The notes under the pieces are model-generated. The model saw only the letters and a program-made list of their open reading frames with translations, made no database searches and was not told the DNA's origin. Source: Cyanobacteria bacterium MAG CAR3_bin_5 (GTDB lineage Bacteria; Cyanobacteriota; Cyanobacteriia; PCC-6307; Cyanobiaceae). From it: DNA of 64,000 nucleotides. A program made the position numbers and the translations under genes. Positions 17,383 through 26,992 of the stretch are shown here, piece after piece (positions within the stretch are counted from its first letter, which is position 1; the number at the start of each line of letters is the position of its first letter). The stretch spans positions 18,493 to 82,492 of the forward strand of contig JAPOTR010000024.1 of assembly GCA_026709085.1 (NCBI GenBank). The letters are read 5' to 3'.

Positions 17383-18122
17383 TGACCATTGCCAACCGTC
17401 TGGAGGCACTCCACCACCGTTTGCCCCCTGGTGTGACCCTGCTGGCTGTGAGTAAGGGTCATCCTTGGCAGGCCATTGAAGAGGCCTACGCAGCAGGGGA
17501 GCGGCGCTTCGGTGAAAGTCGTCTTCAGGAAGCGGAGCCCAAGATGAGCGCGCTGCGGCAGCGTTGTCCCGGCCTGGAGTGGCACTTTATCGGCCAACTG
17601 CAAGCCAACAAGGTGCGCCCCGTGGCCAAGGCCTTTGCCTGGATTCACTCCCTGGACCGCCTCAGCCTGGCGCAACGGCTGGATCGCATCGCCGGGGACG
17701 AGGGGCGTTGTCCCCAAGTCCTCCTCCAGGTCAAGCTCCGTCCGGACCCCAACAAGGGGGGGTTCCCTCCGGAGAAATTGACCAGCCACCTGGCCACGCT
17801 GGCGCACCTGTCCCATGTGAAGCTGCGGGGGCTGATGACCATGGCCCCCCTGGGGCTGGAGCCGGATCAACTCCACCATCTCTTCTCGGACTGCCGGCAA
17901 CTGGCCCAGCGGTTGAGAGCCCATCTGCCGTCAGCGGTGGCCAGGGATTTCAATCAACTCTCCATGGGAATGAGCCGGGATTGGCCCCAAGCCGTTGCTG
18001 CCGGCAGTACATTTGTCCGCATTGGCAACGATATTTTCGGTCCTCGCCAGCCGGCGGCGCCCACGGGACCCTCAACCGCGGCCCCTGTCAACTGCCTTGC
18101 AAACGGTGAAACTTGCTCCTAA
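17382..18122 (+). CDS. pipY: PipY (YggS/PROSC family PLP-binding protein)
   Basis: The 246-residue TIM-barrel protein binds PLP without a known reaction and buffers PLP supply. The PLP lysine is in LLAVSKGHP (K25), and the family blocks FGESRLQEAEPK, WHFIGQLQANK and SMGMSRDW are all present. The start is GTG, immediately after a half copy of a dispersed repeat. It sits between pipX and sepF, as in most cyanobacteria, where it is also linked to PipX signalling. The C-terminal ~25 residues look non-conserved. Confidence 0.93.
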   Translation: MTIANRLEALHHRLPPGVTLLAVSKGHPWQAIEEAYAAGERRFGESRLQEAEPKMSALRQRCPGLEWHFIGQLQANKVRPVAKAFAWIHSLDRLSLAQRLDRIAGDEGRCPQVLLQVKLRPDPNKGGFPPEKLTSHLATLAHLSHVKLRGLMTMAPLGLEPDQLHHLFSDCRQLAQRLRAHLPSAVARDFNQLSMGMSRDWPQAVAAGSTFVRIGNDIFGPRQPAAPTGPSTAAPVNCLANGETCS

Positions 18123-18179
18123 AGTAGAACATGAACCGTGGTGCATGTTTTGCTCCCTCCTCGATGAGGTCCCCTGGTA

Positions 18180-18830
18180 GTGCCCTTTCTCTCTCGCGTG
18201 CGCTCTATCTTTTCTGGCGATGATGGTGAGATCATGGAAGACGATCATGCCCATGGCTATGACCGGGACGAGGCCCTGATGGGTGACGGTGGGCTTCCCG
18301 AGGAATTCTCAAGTCCTGCAAGTCCGGGCCATGAAGCCCTGAACATGCCCCAAGGTGTGGATCAGGAGTCTTTCTCCCAATCCAACGTCATTGGCATGCC
18401 GGGCATTTCCAGCAATTTGTCCGAAGTGATCTTCATGCGGCCACGGAACTTCGATGAAATGCCGCGGGCCATTCAGGCATTGCGTGAGCGCCGAACCATA
18501 ATTCTTAACCTGACCGAGATGAAGCCTGAAGAGGCACAACGGGCCGTGGATTTCGTCTCGGGCGGAAACTTTGCCACCGATGGCAGTCAGGAGCGATTGG
18601 GGGAGGGCATTTTTCTCTTCGCTCCCAGTTGCGTCAAGGTCACCCTGGCAAAGAATGCTGAGCCAACCCCTTCTCCGGAGCCACCGGCAGCCAAGCCGGA
18701 GCCGCCTCAGCCCGTGCCCCAGCCTTCCGTCAATAACGGCAGCAATGGCTATGGGGGCCGTGAGCCGTCGTCTTTTATCCCGGACGTGAACTTCACGCCG
18801 TTCTCGGGTGAGTTTCCCCCCACCCCCTAG
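18180..18830 (+). CDS. sepF: Cell division protein SepF
   Basis: The 216-residue protein starts (GTG) with an amphipathic membrane-targeting segment, [11 protein letters not shown] variable acidic linker follows (~residues 15-80), then the SepF core (~80-160) with [35 protein letters not shown] and [13 protein letters not shown]. The tail is proline-rich. SepF bundles FtsZ filaments and ties them to the membrane. The gene is in the conserved pipX-pipY-sepF-proC cluster. Confidence 0.94.
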   Translation: MPFLSRVRSIFSGDDGEIMEDDHAHGYDRDEALMGDGGLPEEFSSPASPGHEALNMPQGVDQESFSQSNVIGMPGISSNLSEVIFMRPRNFDEMPRAIQALRERRTIILNLTEMKPEEAQRAVDFVSGGNFATDGSQERLGEGIFLFAPSCVKVTLAKNAEPTPSPEPPAAKPEPPQPVPQPSVNNGSNGYGGREPSSFIPDVNFTPFSGEFPPTP

Positions 18831-18862
18831 TGGGTCTTGGCAGGTCGGTGGGAGTTCATGCC

Positions 18863-19672
18863 ATGGGCGGTCAGTGGGGCATTCTCGGTTACGGTCAGAT
18901 GGCCCAGGCCATGGTCGGCCCATGGTTGGAGAGCGGCCTTCTCCAACCGGAACAGATCGCTGCCTGCGTCCGTGACCAGGGCCGGGCCGCAGCGTTGCAG
19001 CGGCGAGACGGGGTGGCGGTGGGGGTGGATCTCCGGCCCGTGCTGATGGCCGACCATCTGGTGCTGGCCTGCAAACCCCAGCAGTTGCACACGGTGCTGG
19101 AGACCCGCGCTGCCCTTGATCCCCCTGCCATGGAGGGTCAGGGTCTGGTGATTTCCATCCTGGCGGGTGTGTCCCTGGGGCGACTGCAGGCAGCCTTTCC
19201 CGGGCGCCCCTGTGTGCGGGCCATGCCCAACATTGCCTGTCGCATCAGAGCCGGGCTGACCGGCCTGGCCATGGCTGGCCACCTCTCCCCGGAGCAGGGG
19301 CAACGGGTGATGGCCGTGTTTACTGTTCTCGGCCAGGTGGAGCAGGTGAGTGAGGCGCAGATGGACGGGTTTCTGGCCCTGGCCGCATCGGGTCCGGCCA
19401 TGGTGGCGGTGATGATGGAAGCACTGGCGGATGGGGGTGTTGCGGCGGGTCTGCCCCGGGCCCAGGCCAACAGCATTGCCCAGGTCATGGTGGCCGGCAG
19501 CACCGCACTGCTCCAGAAGGAGCAGTTGCCCCCGTCCGCCCTCAAGGATGCCGTCTGTAGCCCTGGCGGCGCCAGCATTGCCGCCATCGCCGAACTGGAG
19601 CGGCGCGGCTTCCGCGCTGCGCTGATGGATGCAATCCTTGCAGCCCAGGGGCGCAGCCGTGAACTGGGGTGA
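18863..19672 (+). CDS. proC: Pyrroline-5-carboxylate reductase
   Basis: The 269-residue protein has the NAD(P) fold GILGYGQMAQAM at the N-terminus, LACKPQQL, the RAMPN motif, and the C-terminal dimer domain with LKDAVCSPGG(A)S. It performs the last step of proline synthesis. The ATG at 18863 puts the Rossmann strand at the right distance from the start; a start at 18830 touching the sepF stop adds 11 residues and cannot be excluded. Confidence 0.94.
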   Translation: MGGQWGILGYGQMAQAMVGPWLESGLLQPEQIAACVRDQGRAAALQRRDGVAVGVDLRPVLMADHLVLACKPQQLHTVLETRAALDPPAMEGQGLVISILAGVSLGRLQAAFPGRPCVRAMPNIACRIRAGLTGLAMAGHLSPEQGQRVMAVFTVLGQVEQVSEAQMDGFLALAASGPAMVAVMMEALADGGVAAGLPRAQANSIAQVMVAGSTALLQKEQLPPSALKDAVCSPGGASIAAIAELERRGFRAALMDAILAAQGRSRELG

Positions 19673-19709
19673 CCCTTGACATACCCCCCTGAAGGGCCGG
19701 GGTCTCAAG

Positions 19710-20327
19710 TCAAGAAGACTTCCGGCCGAGGCGAGGCTCCTGACCCGTGCGGATGCGTTGCATGTTGCCGCGGTGGCGCCAGATCACCAGCGCCATGGTT
19801 GCCAGGGCCAGCAGCGTGTAGGGAAGACGGGCAGAGGATCCCGCCATGCCCCAGGCCATCAGGATTGGCAGCAGCACACCGGCGGTCAGGCTGGCCACCG
19901 AGACCATGGGCACAGCGGCCAGCACCACCAGAAAGCTTCCCAGACAGGCCAGGGCCACCGGGGGAGAAAGGCCAAGTAAGACCCCCAGGGCGGTGGCCAC
20001 CGCCTTCCCCCCACGAAATCTCAGCCAGAGAGGCCAGATGTGCCCGGCCAGGGCACAGAGACCCACCACCACATGCAGCCATGGTGTGGCCCCCCATCCC
20101 TTGGCCAGCACAATGGCTACGGTCCCTTTGGCTACGTCCACCAGGAGGGCAGCCAGGGCCGGCCACCGCCCCGCCACCCGCAACACGTTGGTTGCGCCGG
20201 TGGAGCCCGAGCCCTGTTGGCGTAGATCCACACCACGCAACCACTTCACCAGCAACCAGCCGGAGGGAATGCTCCCCAGTCCATAGGCTGCCAGGAGGCA
20301 AAGGAGCCAGAATGCTGCGGGGTTCAC
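19710..20327 (-). CDS. plsY: Glycerol-3-phosphate acyltransferase PlsY
   Basis: The 205-residue membrane protein transfers acyl groups from acyl phosphate to glycerol 3-phosphate, the first step of phospholipid synthesis. Its three signature loops are present: GSIPSGWL near residue 18, GSGSTGATNVLR near 40, and GHIWPLWLRFRGGKAVAT near 94. There are five or six membrane helices. It converges on proC and lies 3 bases downstream of the DUF3086 gene. The product feeds the same pathway as CdsA in this window. Confidence 0.95.
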   Translation of the reverse strand: MNPAAFWLLCLLAAYGLGSIPSGWLLVKWLRGVDLRQQGSGSTGATNVLRVAGRWPALAALLVDVAKGTVAIVLAKGWGATPWLHVVVGLCALAGHIWPLWLRFRGGKAVATALGVLLGLSPPVALACLGSFLVVLAAVPMVSVASLTAGVLLPILMAWGMAGSSARLPYTLLALATMALVIWRHRGNMQRIRTGQEPRLGRKSS

Positions 20328-20330
20328 GAA

Positions 20331-21239
20331 TCAGAGGGGATCACCGTCGGGATCGTCCATGGCCAGTTCCCGGGCATCCGCCGCAAAAGCAAGCCAGAGG
20401 GGAAACTGGAGGATGGGAATATCAACCACTTGCTCAGCGGCATCAATCAAAATCAAGGGTAGGCCATCCCGACTTTCCAGCCGGTCGGCCCGCTCAATCA
20501 GGGCATCGGGTCGTTCAAACAGGCTGATGCCGTTGGCGTTGGGGCCAAAATCTTCCCGGGCCAACCCCAGGCTGTCCTGCAACCCTCGCCGCCACTGACC
20601 CAGGCGCTCCGGTGTGCTGGCCAGAACCAGGGTTTGCAGTTGGTCTCCATAAAGCTCCGTGAGAACGGCAACGGCCGCGGCGGCCAGCAGCACGTTGCGG
20701 CTGCGGCTGCCCAGGCTGTTCTGTGCGCCCCGCCCCTGCTGCTGAAACAGCCAGTTGCCCAGCAATTCCCCATGGCCGGGCTCCAGGTGGCGGCGCAAGC
20801 GCCATGGGGGCGCATAGAAATCCGGAGTCTCCTGGAAGCCGCGGATCATGTCTTCAATCAAGGACTGATCCGCCAGGAAGGGGGTGGCGGCGCTGGTGTC
20901 CTGGCTGGGGGCTGTTGCCGTGGGCTGATCCAGGGGCGAAGGCTGAACCATCACCTTCCGGGGGGCCAGCTCCAGGGCCTGGGCCCGGTCGCTCAGGTCC
21001 TGGAGCGCCCCCACCAGATACTCCTGAAACCCTTGCACCCGCCGGGACAACTCATCGCAGGAACCGGCAAAGTGACGGCCAATGTCCTCCTGGAGGCGGT
21101 CACGCCGTTGTTCAAGGGTGCTGATCTCCGCCAGCAACCGTTGCCGCCGCTCCAGCAACTCGGCCAGGAACACCTCTGCCGCCGGTGAAGCCGCTTGCGG
21201 AGCCTGGGGTGTTGATGTCTCGCTTTTCCTGGGTGTCAT
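20331..21239 (-). CDS. DUF3086 protein (cyanobacterial, unknown function)
   Basis: The 302-residue protein has a coiled coil at residues ~20-60 (LLERRQRLLAEISTLEQRRDR is its core region). A variable proline/threonine linker follows, then a globular domain from ~125 that begins FLADQSLIEDMIRGF and contains PPWRLRRHLEPGH. This matches the cyanobacteria-only DUF3086 family. No signal peptide is visible. It lies between DUF3119 and plsY on the same strand, which suggests an envelope- or membrane-related role, but nothing catalytic can be read. Confidence 0.85.
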   Translation of the reverse strand: MTPRKSETSTPQAPQAASPAAEVFLAELLERRQRLLAEISTLEQRRDRLQEDIGRHFAGSCDELSRRVQGFQEYLVGALQDLSDRAQALELAPRKVMVQPSPLDQPTATAPSQDTSAATPFLADQSLIEDMIRGFQETPDFYAPPWRLRRHLEPGHGELLGNWLFQQQGRGAQNSLGSRSRNVLLAAAAVAVLTELYGDQLQTLVLASTPERLGQWRRGLQDSLGLAREDFGPNANGISLFERPDALIERADRLESRDGLPLILIDAAEQVVDIPILQFPLWLAFAADARELAMDDPDGDPL

Positions 21240-21249
21240 GGAGGTGGAT

Positions 21250-21648
21250 TCAGACGGCGTCAGCAGAACCGGTGGCGACGTTCACGTGGCCAAGCCGCCG
21301 CTCCAGTTGTTGGCGCAGCCCCTGTCCATCAACAATCACCGGCACAAAATGAATGCCGTTCACTTCACGGAAGTAGAGGAGAACGGGCAAGGGCTTCCAG
21401 AACAGGCTCCAGCCGCGCCAGTTCCTGTAGGGGAAACGGCGCAGCACCACGGATCCATTGTGCAGTTCCAGCGCATCAGGGGTGAACACCAGGCGCAGCC
21501 GCACACTCTGAAACAGCAGAATCAGGCCCAGTAACGCCATGGCCCCACCAGCCGCCAGGTTCGCCAGACAGAGCAGACTTCCAAGCAGCAGGATGACCAG
21601 CGGCAGCCGTAGCCCCGGCGCCAGCACCACCGTCTCTTCAGCATCCAT
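21250..21648 (-). CDS. DUF3119 membrane protein
   Basis: The 132-residue protein has two adjacent membrane helices near the N-terminus (~15-50). A PH-like soluble part follows, with FTPDALEL, PYRNWRGWSLFWK and LYFREVNGIHFVPVI, as in cyanobacterial DUF3119. It lies 10 bases upstream of the DUF3086 gene on the same strand, and the pair plus plsY reads as one operon. The function is unknown. Confidence 0.82.
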   Translation of the reverse strand: MDAEETVVLAPGLRLPLVILLLGSLLCLANLAAGGAMALLGLILLFQSVRLRLVFTPDALELHNGSVVLRRFPYRNWRGWSLFWKPLPVLLYFREVNGIHFVPVIVDGQGLRQQLERRLGHVNVATGSADAV

Positions 21649-21695
21649 GGTTCACCCCGATTCCAAGACGGAAACCATTCTAAAGGCCGATTCAC

Positions 21696-22451
21696 TCATC
21701 CGAAAAACACCTGGGTCAGGCCCACGTTCACCAGGGCCAGCAAAACCAGGGTCATGACCACGGCCCCTGTGGTGCTGGCGCCCACTTCCCTGGGTCCCCC
21801 TCTGGTGGACAGGCCCCAGCCGCAGGCCACCAGGGCAATCACCGCCCCGAACACCACCCCCTTGCAGACCATGGCGGGCACATCGCCGGGATCCATCCAT
21901 GTCCGCACGGACTGCCAGAACACCGCGGGGGGGATGCCGTAGTATTGGGCACAGCTAACGGCGCCGGAGACCATCCCCACCATAAAAAAGGCAATGGTCT
22001 GCAGGGGCGTCATCACCAGCAACGCCACCACCCTCGGAACAACGAGATATTCCACCGGATCCGTCCGCAGCATCTTGATGGCGTCCACCTGTTCGGTGAC
22101 GGCCATGGTGCCCAGTTCCGCGGAATAGGCCGTCGCCACCTTGCCCGTGATCAACACCGCCGAGAGGATCGGGGCAATTTCCCGGGCCAAGCCTACCGCC
22201 AGCATGCCGCCAACGGCATCCCCCAGGCCCAGATCCGTGAGTTCCGAGGCCACCTGCACGTTGAACACGGTGCCGGCGGCAATACCCACCAGCAGCACCA
22301 CCAGAAAGCTGTCGGGGCCGGCAATGTGCATCTGTGCCAGAACCTCGCTGCCGCCCCAGTGACCACGAGCCATGGCGGCAACGGTTTGTCCACTGAGCAG
22401 CAGGCTGCTGCCCAGACGCTTGAGCCATCGGGGCGTTTTCACAACGGCCAT
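21696..22451 (-). CDS. MlaE-type ABC transporter permease
   Basis: The 251-residue permease has five or six membrane helices. Its MlaE/YrbE core is VLITGKVATAYSAELGTM followed by VTEQVDAI(K)ML, the permease's ATPase-contact loop. Cyanobacterial members move lipids or related envelope molecules between membranes together with an MCE protein and an ATPase, neither of which is adjacent here. I chose the ATG at 22451; an upstream start adds 36 residues that overlap the MFS gene. Transcription probably continues into DUF3119. Confidence 0.88.
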   Translation of the reverse strand: MAVVKTPRWLKRLGSSLLLSGQTVAAMARGHWGGSEVLAQMHIAGPDSFLVVLLVGIAAGTVFNVQVASELTDLGLGDAVGGMLAVGLAREIAPILSAVLITGKVATAYSAELGTMAVTEQVDAIKMLRTDPVEYLVVPRVVALLVMTPLQTIAFFMVGMVSGAVSCAQYYGIPPAVFWQSVRTWMDPGDVPAMVCKGVVFGAVIALVACGWGLSTRGGPREVGASTTGAVVMTLVLLALVNVGLTQVFFG

Positions 22452-22479
22452 GGATTGGGGAGCAAAACGGTGGAAGGGT

Positions 22480-23850
22480 TCAGGTCTGTTGCGGGCTCCG
22501 CCGGGGCCAGCGGCGCATCGCCACGAGGCCCAGGGCAATGAGGGTTCCCGGCACCACACTGATGCACAGACGAATCATGACAACTGCCCCGTCGGGCTGG
22601 TCCATCCCCTGGCTGGCCAGGTAACCGCTCAACTCCAGCACAATGCCCAGGCCGAAAATACCCAGGCCAATGCCCAGCTTCTGGACCAGCACCATCCAGG
22701 CCGTGTAGAAGCCGGCGGGGTGATCGGGATCGGCGTCAATGGCGTCGGGGAGCAAGGACCAGGGGATGAGGAAGGCCGTGGCCCCCCCCAGGCCCAGAAG
22801 CATGATGGTGAGCACCAGCAGGGCCAGAAACAACCCCTGCCAGACAGCGCCCATTCCCAGGGGAAAGGGGGGCAGCAGCAGGGCCAGAACCAGCGCAACG
22901 CCCCAGAGGGCCAGCCCTCGGCGCAAGGCCGGAATCCGCCCCCGCCGCTGGGCCACCTGCCCCCAGATCCACAGCCCCGGCACCGCCGACACTTGAAACA
23001 CCAGGGGCATGGCATAGGCCCAGTTGTCCCCCAGGTGCAGCACCACCCGCAGAAACACCAGGGCCACGTTCTGCATCAGTTGCAGGCCACACCAGAGCAG
23101 CAGATAGAGCCCCAGCACCATGCGGAAGCGCCCGTTGGCGGCGATCCGCTGCAACTGCACCCGGACGGTTTCCAGATGAGCGGCCGGCCGGAGGGCGTTG
23201 CGGGCGAAGGGGCTGAGTCCAAAGGCGCAGGCCAGCCCGGACCCTGCGATCAACGCGCCCCCCAGGATGCCCAGCCGCGCATACCCCACCGCCCCTTGCC
23301 GCACCAGGAAGAAGGCCATCACCAGGCCCAGCAAACCGGCCGTGAGGGATCCGGTGAAGCGGGCCGCATTGAGATGGGTGCGCACACTTGCACTGCTGGA
23401 CAGTTCACTGGTCAGAGCGGCAAAGGGAAGATTCATGGCGGTGTAGGCCGTCATGAGCAGCACCGCCGTTACGCTGTAGTAGCCCAGGCGCTGGTCAGGG
23501 GTTTCAAAGGGAACCCACCACATGGCGGCAAAACAGAGCCCGAGGGGAACAGCGGCCCCGACGATCCACGGCAGACGGGCCCCCCAGGCGGTGTGGGTCC
23601 GGTCGCTGAGCCAGCCGATCAGTGGATCGCTCAAGCCATCCCACACCTTGAGAACCATGAGCATGGCCCCGGCCAATCCCGCTGATAGACCAGCCACCTC
23701 CGTAAAGAAGGGGAAGAGATAGAAACCCAGCACGGTGGCCGCCAACCCCGTACCGGCATCCCCCAGGCCGTAGGCCAGGTAAAGACGAAGCTGCCGCCTC
23801 ACTGCCAAGGTTCCGCCCAAGGGATTAAGCTGATAGAGGCAGTGCGCCAT
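22480..23850 (-). CDS. GPH-type MFS transporter (MelB-like)
   Basis: The 456-residue protein has about twelve membrane helices. The glycoside-pentoside-hexuronide signature is visible: GLGDAG near the first helix, KVWDGLSDPLIGWLSDRT in the second loop, and NLPFAALTSEL before helix five. These carriers usually import sugars with a cation; the substrate cannot be deduced. The ATG at 23850 lies only 2 bases from the opposite-strand tRNA-Gly, so a TTG or GTG start about 45 bases downstream, just before RRQLRLYLAYGLGD, may be the true one. Confidence 0.83.
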   Translation of the reverse strand: MAHCLYQLNPLGGTLAVRRQLRLYLAYGLGDAGTGLAATVLGFYLFPFFTEVAGLSAGLAGAMLMVLKVWDGLSDPLIGWLSDRTHTAWGARLPWIVGAAVPLGLCFAAMWWVPFETPDQRLGYYSVTAVLLMTAYTAMNLPFAALTSELSSSASVRTHLNAARFTGSLTAGLLGLVMAFFLVRQGAVGYARLGILGGALIAGSGLACAFGLSPFARNALRPAAHLETVRVQLQRIAANGRFRMVLGLYLLLWCGLQLMQNVALVFLRVVLHLGDNWAYAMPLVFQVSAVPGLWIWGQVAQRRGRIPALRRGLALWGVALVLALLLPPFPLGMGAVWQGLFLALLVLTIMLLGLGGATAFLIPWSLLPDAIDADPDHPAGFYTAWMVLVQKLGIGLGIFGLGIVLELSGYLASQGMDQPDGAVVMIRLCISVVPGTLIALGLVAMRRWPRRSPQQT

Positions 23851-23852
23851 AA

Positions 23853-23923
23853 GCGGACATAGTTTAGTGGCAAAACCTCAGCCTTCCAAGCTGATGATGG
23901 GGGTTCGATTCCCCCTGTCCGCT
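23853..23923 (+). tRNA. tRNA-Gly (anticodon UCC)
   Basis: A 71-base cloverleaf folds cleanly. The acceptor GCGGACA pairs with TGTCCGC, the anticodon stem TCAGC pairs with GCTGA around the loop CTTCCAA (anticodon TCC), and the T arm is GGGGG-TTCGATT-CCCCC. CCA is not encoded. It is divergent from the MFS gene. Confidence 0.95.
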
Positions 23924-23977
23924 TTTCCGTCCCGGGTCGGTCCCCGGGGTCCATGGGTGGCAAAGGGGCCACAAGCA

Positions 23978-26050
23978 TCAGTCTGAATCAGGCTCCAGGG
24001 CGGCAGGGCAGTGACGGCTGGCCACCATCAGCACCAGGCTACGGGATTCCAGGCCCACTTGGTCCCGGGGCCACGGCCCGGCGGGGGATCGGGGCATGTC
24101 GTCACCGGCCGGGAGTGCCGTATCAATGAGACGGCGCCAGCCGCTACGGCAGCCGGGCAGGTGGAATTGAATGGCCTTGTGGAATGCGTTGAGGCCGCAC
24201 CAGAGCACCGCGTCCCCGGTGGCTGTGTGAATACTCCAGGCCAGGGCATGGGACCAGGGACCGTAATCCGGCCGGTTGAGCCGTGGGCCGTGCCATTTGC
24301 GGTATGGCTGGAGCGGTTTGGCCGCGCCTTGCTCCTGGATGAGGGTGGCGGGATTCAGCCAGCTACCCAGCACCGCCCGCAGCCGCAGCAGGCGGCGAAC
24401 GTAGCGCTCCATGGCCTGCTCGGCCGGGCCGTGGTTCCAGGTCATCCAGCCGATGGGGTTGTCCTGGCACCAACTGTTGTTGTTGCCTCCCTGGCTGCGG
24501 TTCACCTCGTCCCCCATCCACAACAGGGGCACCCCTGGCGCCAGCAACAGGGAGGCGGTCAGGTTGCGAACCTGGCGGCAGCGCAAGGCCTGGACGCGCT
24601 GGTCACTGCTGGGTCCCTCAACGCCGCAGTTCCAGGAGTTGTTGTGATTTTCACCATCCCGGTTGCCTTCGCCGTTGGCGAGATTGTGCTTGACGTTGTA
24701 GCTCACCAAGTCTTGCAAGGTAAAACCATCGTGGGCGGTGACGAAGTGAATGGAGCGACCGGGTTCCACATCGGCTGCGGCAAATAGATCCCGGTTGCCG
24801 CTGAGCCGTTGCCGCATGTTCCAGCAGGTGTTCTGATCCCCCTTCCAGAAACGCCGCATGTCGTCCCGCAGGCGGCCGTTCCACACGCCAAAGTCCGGGG
24901 CGGGAAAATCGGCAAGCCGGTACAGCCCCCCGCAATCCCAGGGTTCACCCATCAGCTTGAGATCCGCCAGGAGGGGATCCGCTGCCATGGCCGTGAACAA
25001 CGGCGCCTCCTTGAGAGGGGTCAGATTGTCACCCCGGGTCAGGGCTGCGGCAAGGTCGAAGCGGAAACCATCAACACCCAGCTCCACCGCCCAGCACCGC
25101 AGTGACTCCAGAATCAGGTGCTGCACGTGGGGCCGGTGGGCCGCAATGGTGTTGCCGCAACCGCTCACGTCCTGATAGCGACCGCTGCTATCGCAGAAGT
25201 AATAAAGCCGCTCCCCAAAACCCCGCCAACTGACGGTGGGACCATCGCTCCCCTCTTCAGCCGTGTGGTTGTAGACCACGTCCACAAAAACCTCCAGATT
25301 TTCCCGATGGCACGCCGCCACGAAGGCGCGCATCTGCTGGCGGGCTTGCAGGGGGTCCTGTCCCGCCCCGTAGCCGGGATGGAGGGAAAACCAGTTGATG
25401 GGGGCATAGCCCCAGTAGTTGTGCAGGCCGGCGGGACCACTGCCCGGATCAAAGCATTGCAATGGCAGCAACTCCACGGCGGTGACCCCCAGGGATTTCA
25501 GGCGGGGCAGCAGGCGCCGTAACCCCGGCAGCGTGCCTTTCTCCCCAGGGGGAACGGGGGCGCCCTGCCCCCGGGTGAAGCCCCCCGGATGGAGTTCATA
25601 GATGACGGTATCGCGCCATGGCCGTCGCGGCCGGGGCGCCGCCATGAAATCGAACGGATGACGCTCCGTCACCACGCCCTTGAGACAGCAGTGGAGGTTG
25701 GAGCCCCGGCCCCGAGCGGCTTGGCGCTCATATACCTGCCAGCCATCAACGCCCCGGGCACAGGGGTCCAGTAACACCTTGGCCGGATTGAACCCCGCCT
25801 CCTGGGGTCCATGTACCCTGTACCCGTACCGGCAGCCCACACCAACGCCCTTCACGAATACATGCCAGACATCACCGCTGCGGTGCGCTGGCCCCAGGGG
25901 AACCACCCGGTTGGGGGCCGGGCTGCCGCCGTGATCAAACAGCAGCAACTCCATGCGGGTTGCCTGGGGCGCCACCACGGCAAAATTCACGCCGTCCTCG
26001 CCAACTTCCGCACCAAGCGGGCCGGGACGACCAAGCCAAGTCAGAGTCAC
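23978..26050 (-). CDS. glgX: Glycogen debranching enzyme / isoamylase (GH13)
   Basis: The 690-residue protein has an N-terminal CBM48-like beta-sandwich (~1-120, GVNFAVVAPQATRMEL). A GH13 barrel of the isoamylase/GlgX type follows. VDVVYNHTAEE is conserved region I. The nucleophile is D332 in GFRFDLAAAL, the acid/base is E369 in LMGEPWD, and the third acidic residue lies in FVTAHDGFTL. It hydrolyses alpha-1,6 branches during glycogen breakdown in the cytoplasm. The length fits GlgX. It is divergent from the gene at 26110. Confidence 0.94.
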   Translation of the reverse strand: MTLTWLGRPGPLGAEVGEDGVNFAVVAPQATRMELLLFDHGGSPAPNRVVPLGPAHRSGDVWHVFVKGVGVGCRYGYRVHGPQEAGFNPAKVLLDPCARGVDGWQVYERQAARGRGSNLHCCLKGVVTERHPFDFMAAPRPRRPWRDTVIYELHPGGFTRGQGAPVPPGEKGTLPGLRRLLPRLKSLGVTAVELLPLQCFDPGSGPAGLHNYWGYAPINWFSLHPGYGAGQDPLQARQQMRAFVAACHRENLEVFVDVVYNHTAEEGSDGPTVSWRGFGERLYYFCDSSGRYQDVSGCGNTIAAHRPHVQHLILESLRCWAVELGVDGFRFDLAAALTRGDNLTPLKEAPLFTAMAADPLLADLKLMGEPWDCGGLYRLADFPAPDFGVWNGRLRDDMRRFWKGDQNTCWNMRQRLSGNRDLFAAADVEPGRSIHFVTAHDGFTLQDLVSYNVKHNLANGEGNRDGENHNNSWNCGVEGPSSDQRVQALRCRQVRNLTASLLLAPGVPLLWMGDEVNRSQGGNNNSWCQDNPIGWMTWNHGPAEQAMERYVRRLLRLRAVLGSWLNPATLIQEQGAAKPLQPYRKWHGPRLNRPDYGPWSHALAWSIHTATGDAVLWCGLNAFHKAIQFHLPGCRSGWRRLIDTALPAGDDMPRSPAGPWPRDQVGLESRSLVLMVASRHCPAALEPDSD

Positions 26051-26109
26051 ACCGGGTCAGGGTCACTGCTTAACCCTAGGTCCACGGCTCCGGCATCGTC
26101 AGCACGTTT

Positions 26110-26805
26110 ATGGACCCATCCCCTCCCCATTCCCTGCCACCGGGACGTTCCCCCCAGGAGGCGGGGGAAGGACTCTGGGTTTTCGCCCCCAATCGGGACA
26201 GCCGCGGCACAGTCTCCTGGCTGCTGCGCTCCAGTGCAGGCCCCCTCCTGGTGGATGTGCCGGACCTCACCCAGGCCAACCTGGCGCTGCTGTCGCGCCA
26301 GGGAAATGGTCGGATTGTGCTGACCCATCGCATGGCCCATGGCGCCCTGCGGCGCCTGGCGCAGCACCTGGGCTGGGAGGTGTGGATGCAGGAGCAGGAA
26401 GCTTATCTGCTGCCCACCATGGCTGTGCAGACGTTTGGCCAGGAGCGGCAGCTTGCCGATGACCTGGCGCTCTACTGGACCCCCGGCCCCACCCCCGGCT
26501 CCTGTTGCCTCCACTGGCGTGGCCAGCAGAGCGTGCTCTTCTGTGGCCGCCTGCTGCAACCGCAGCCCGATGGCCGTGTGGCGCCGGTGCGCACAGCCCA
26601 CACCTTCCATTGGGGCCGCCTGCTCGCCAGCCTGGCAAGGTTGCGGCAGTGGCTGGGTCCCGATGAACCGGGCAGGATTGCCTGCAGTACGGGTCTGGTT
26701 CGTCTTGCCGGCGCTGCACTGGTGGACCATGGCGCCAGAGCCTTGGCGGATCTGAATCTGGAGGCTCTCCGGGCTGTGGGTCCCGGTCCCAACTTGCTAC
26801 GGTGA
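26110..26805 (+). CDS. Metallo-beta-lactamase-fold protein lacking the metal motif
   Basis: The 231-residue protein follows the MBL-fold pattern of strands (WLLRSSAGPLLVDVPD, then a strand leading to LTHRMAHG). However, the HxHxDH zinc motif is replaced by LTHRMAHGALRRL, and only fragments of the later motifs remain (PGPTPGSC, FCGRLL). It resembles cyanobacterial MBL-fold proteins thought to be inactive or to bind another ligand. No signal peptide is seen. It is divergently placed from glgX; no function is assigned. Confidence 0.7.
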   Translation: MDPSPPHSLPPGRSPQEAGEGLWVFAPNRDSRGTVSWLLRSSAGPLLVDVPDLTQANLALLSRQGNGRIVLTHRMAHGALRRLAQHLGWEVWMQEQEAYLLPTMAVQTFGQERQLADDLALYWTPGPTPGSCCLHWRGQQSVLFCGRLLQPQPDGRVAPVRTAHTFHWGRLLASLARLRQWLGPDEPGRIACSTGLVRLAGAALVDHGARALADLNLEALRAVGPGPNLLR

Positions 26806-26992
26806 GGGGAATCTTTCATATCCTCCTTCTCTCGAAGGGTGAAATCATGCCTCCAGCCCGCAAGTCCGCCAGCAAATTTCCCCATTTCCAGGCACCCTGA
26901 TTGCTTCCGGGGGCATCCTCTCTTAGCATGACTTTACTGTGCATTGGTAAGGCGTTGCCCTGCTCAGCACATCTATTCCCCTCTTCTTCTTA
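26806..26992 (+). promoter_or_regulatory. Upstream region of the HU gene
   Basis: This 187-base gap precedes HU and probably carries its promoter. I see no ORF and no strong hairpin, and I cannot fix a -10/-35 pair with confidence. Confidence 0.35.

Noticed and set aside
22372..23685. A 437-codon plus-strand frame opposite the MFS transporter
   Set aside because: It is glutamine-, histidine- and proline-rich without any fold signature; the minus strand has a clear twelve-helix transporter.
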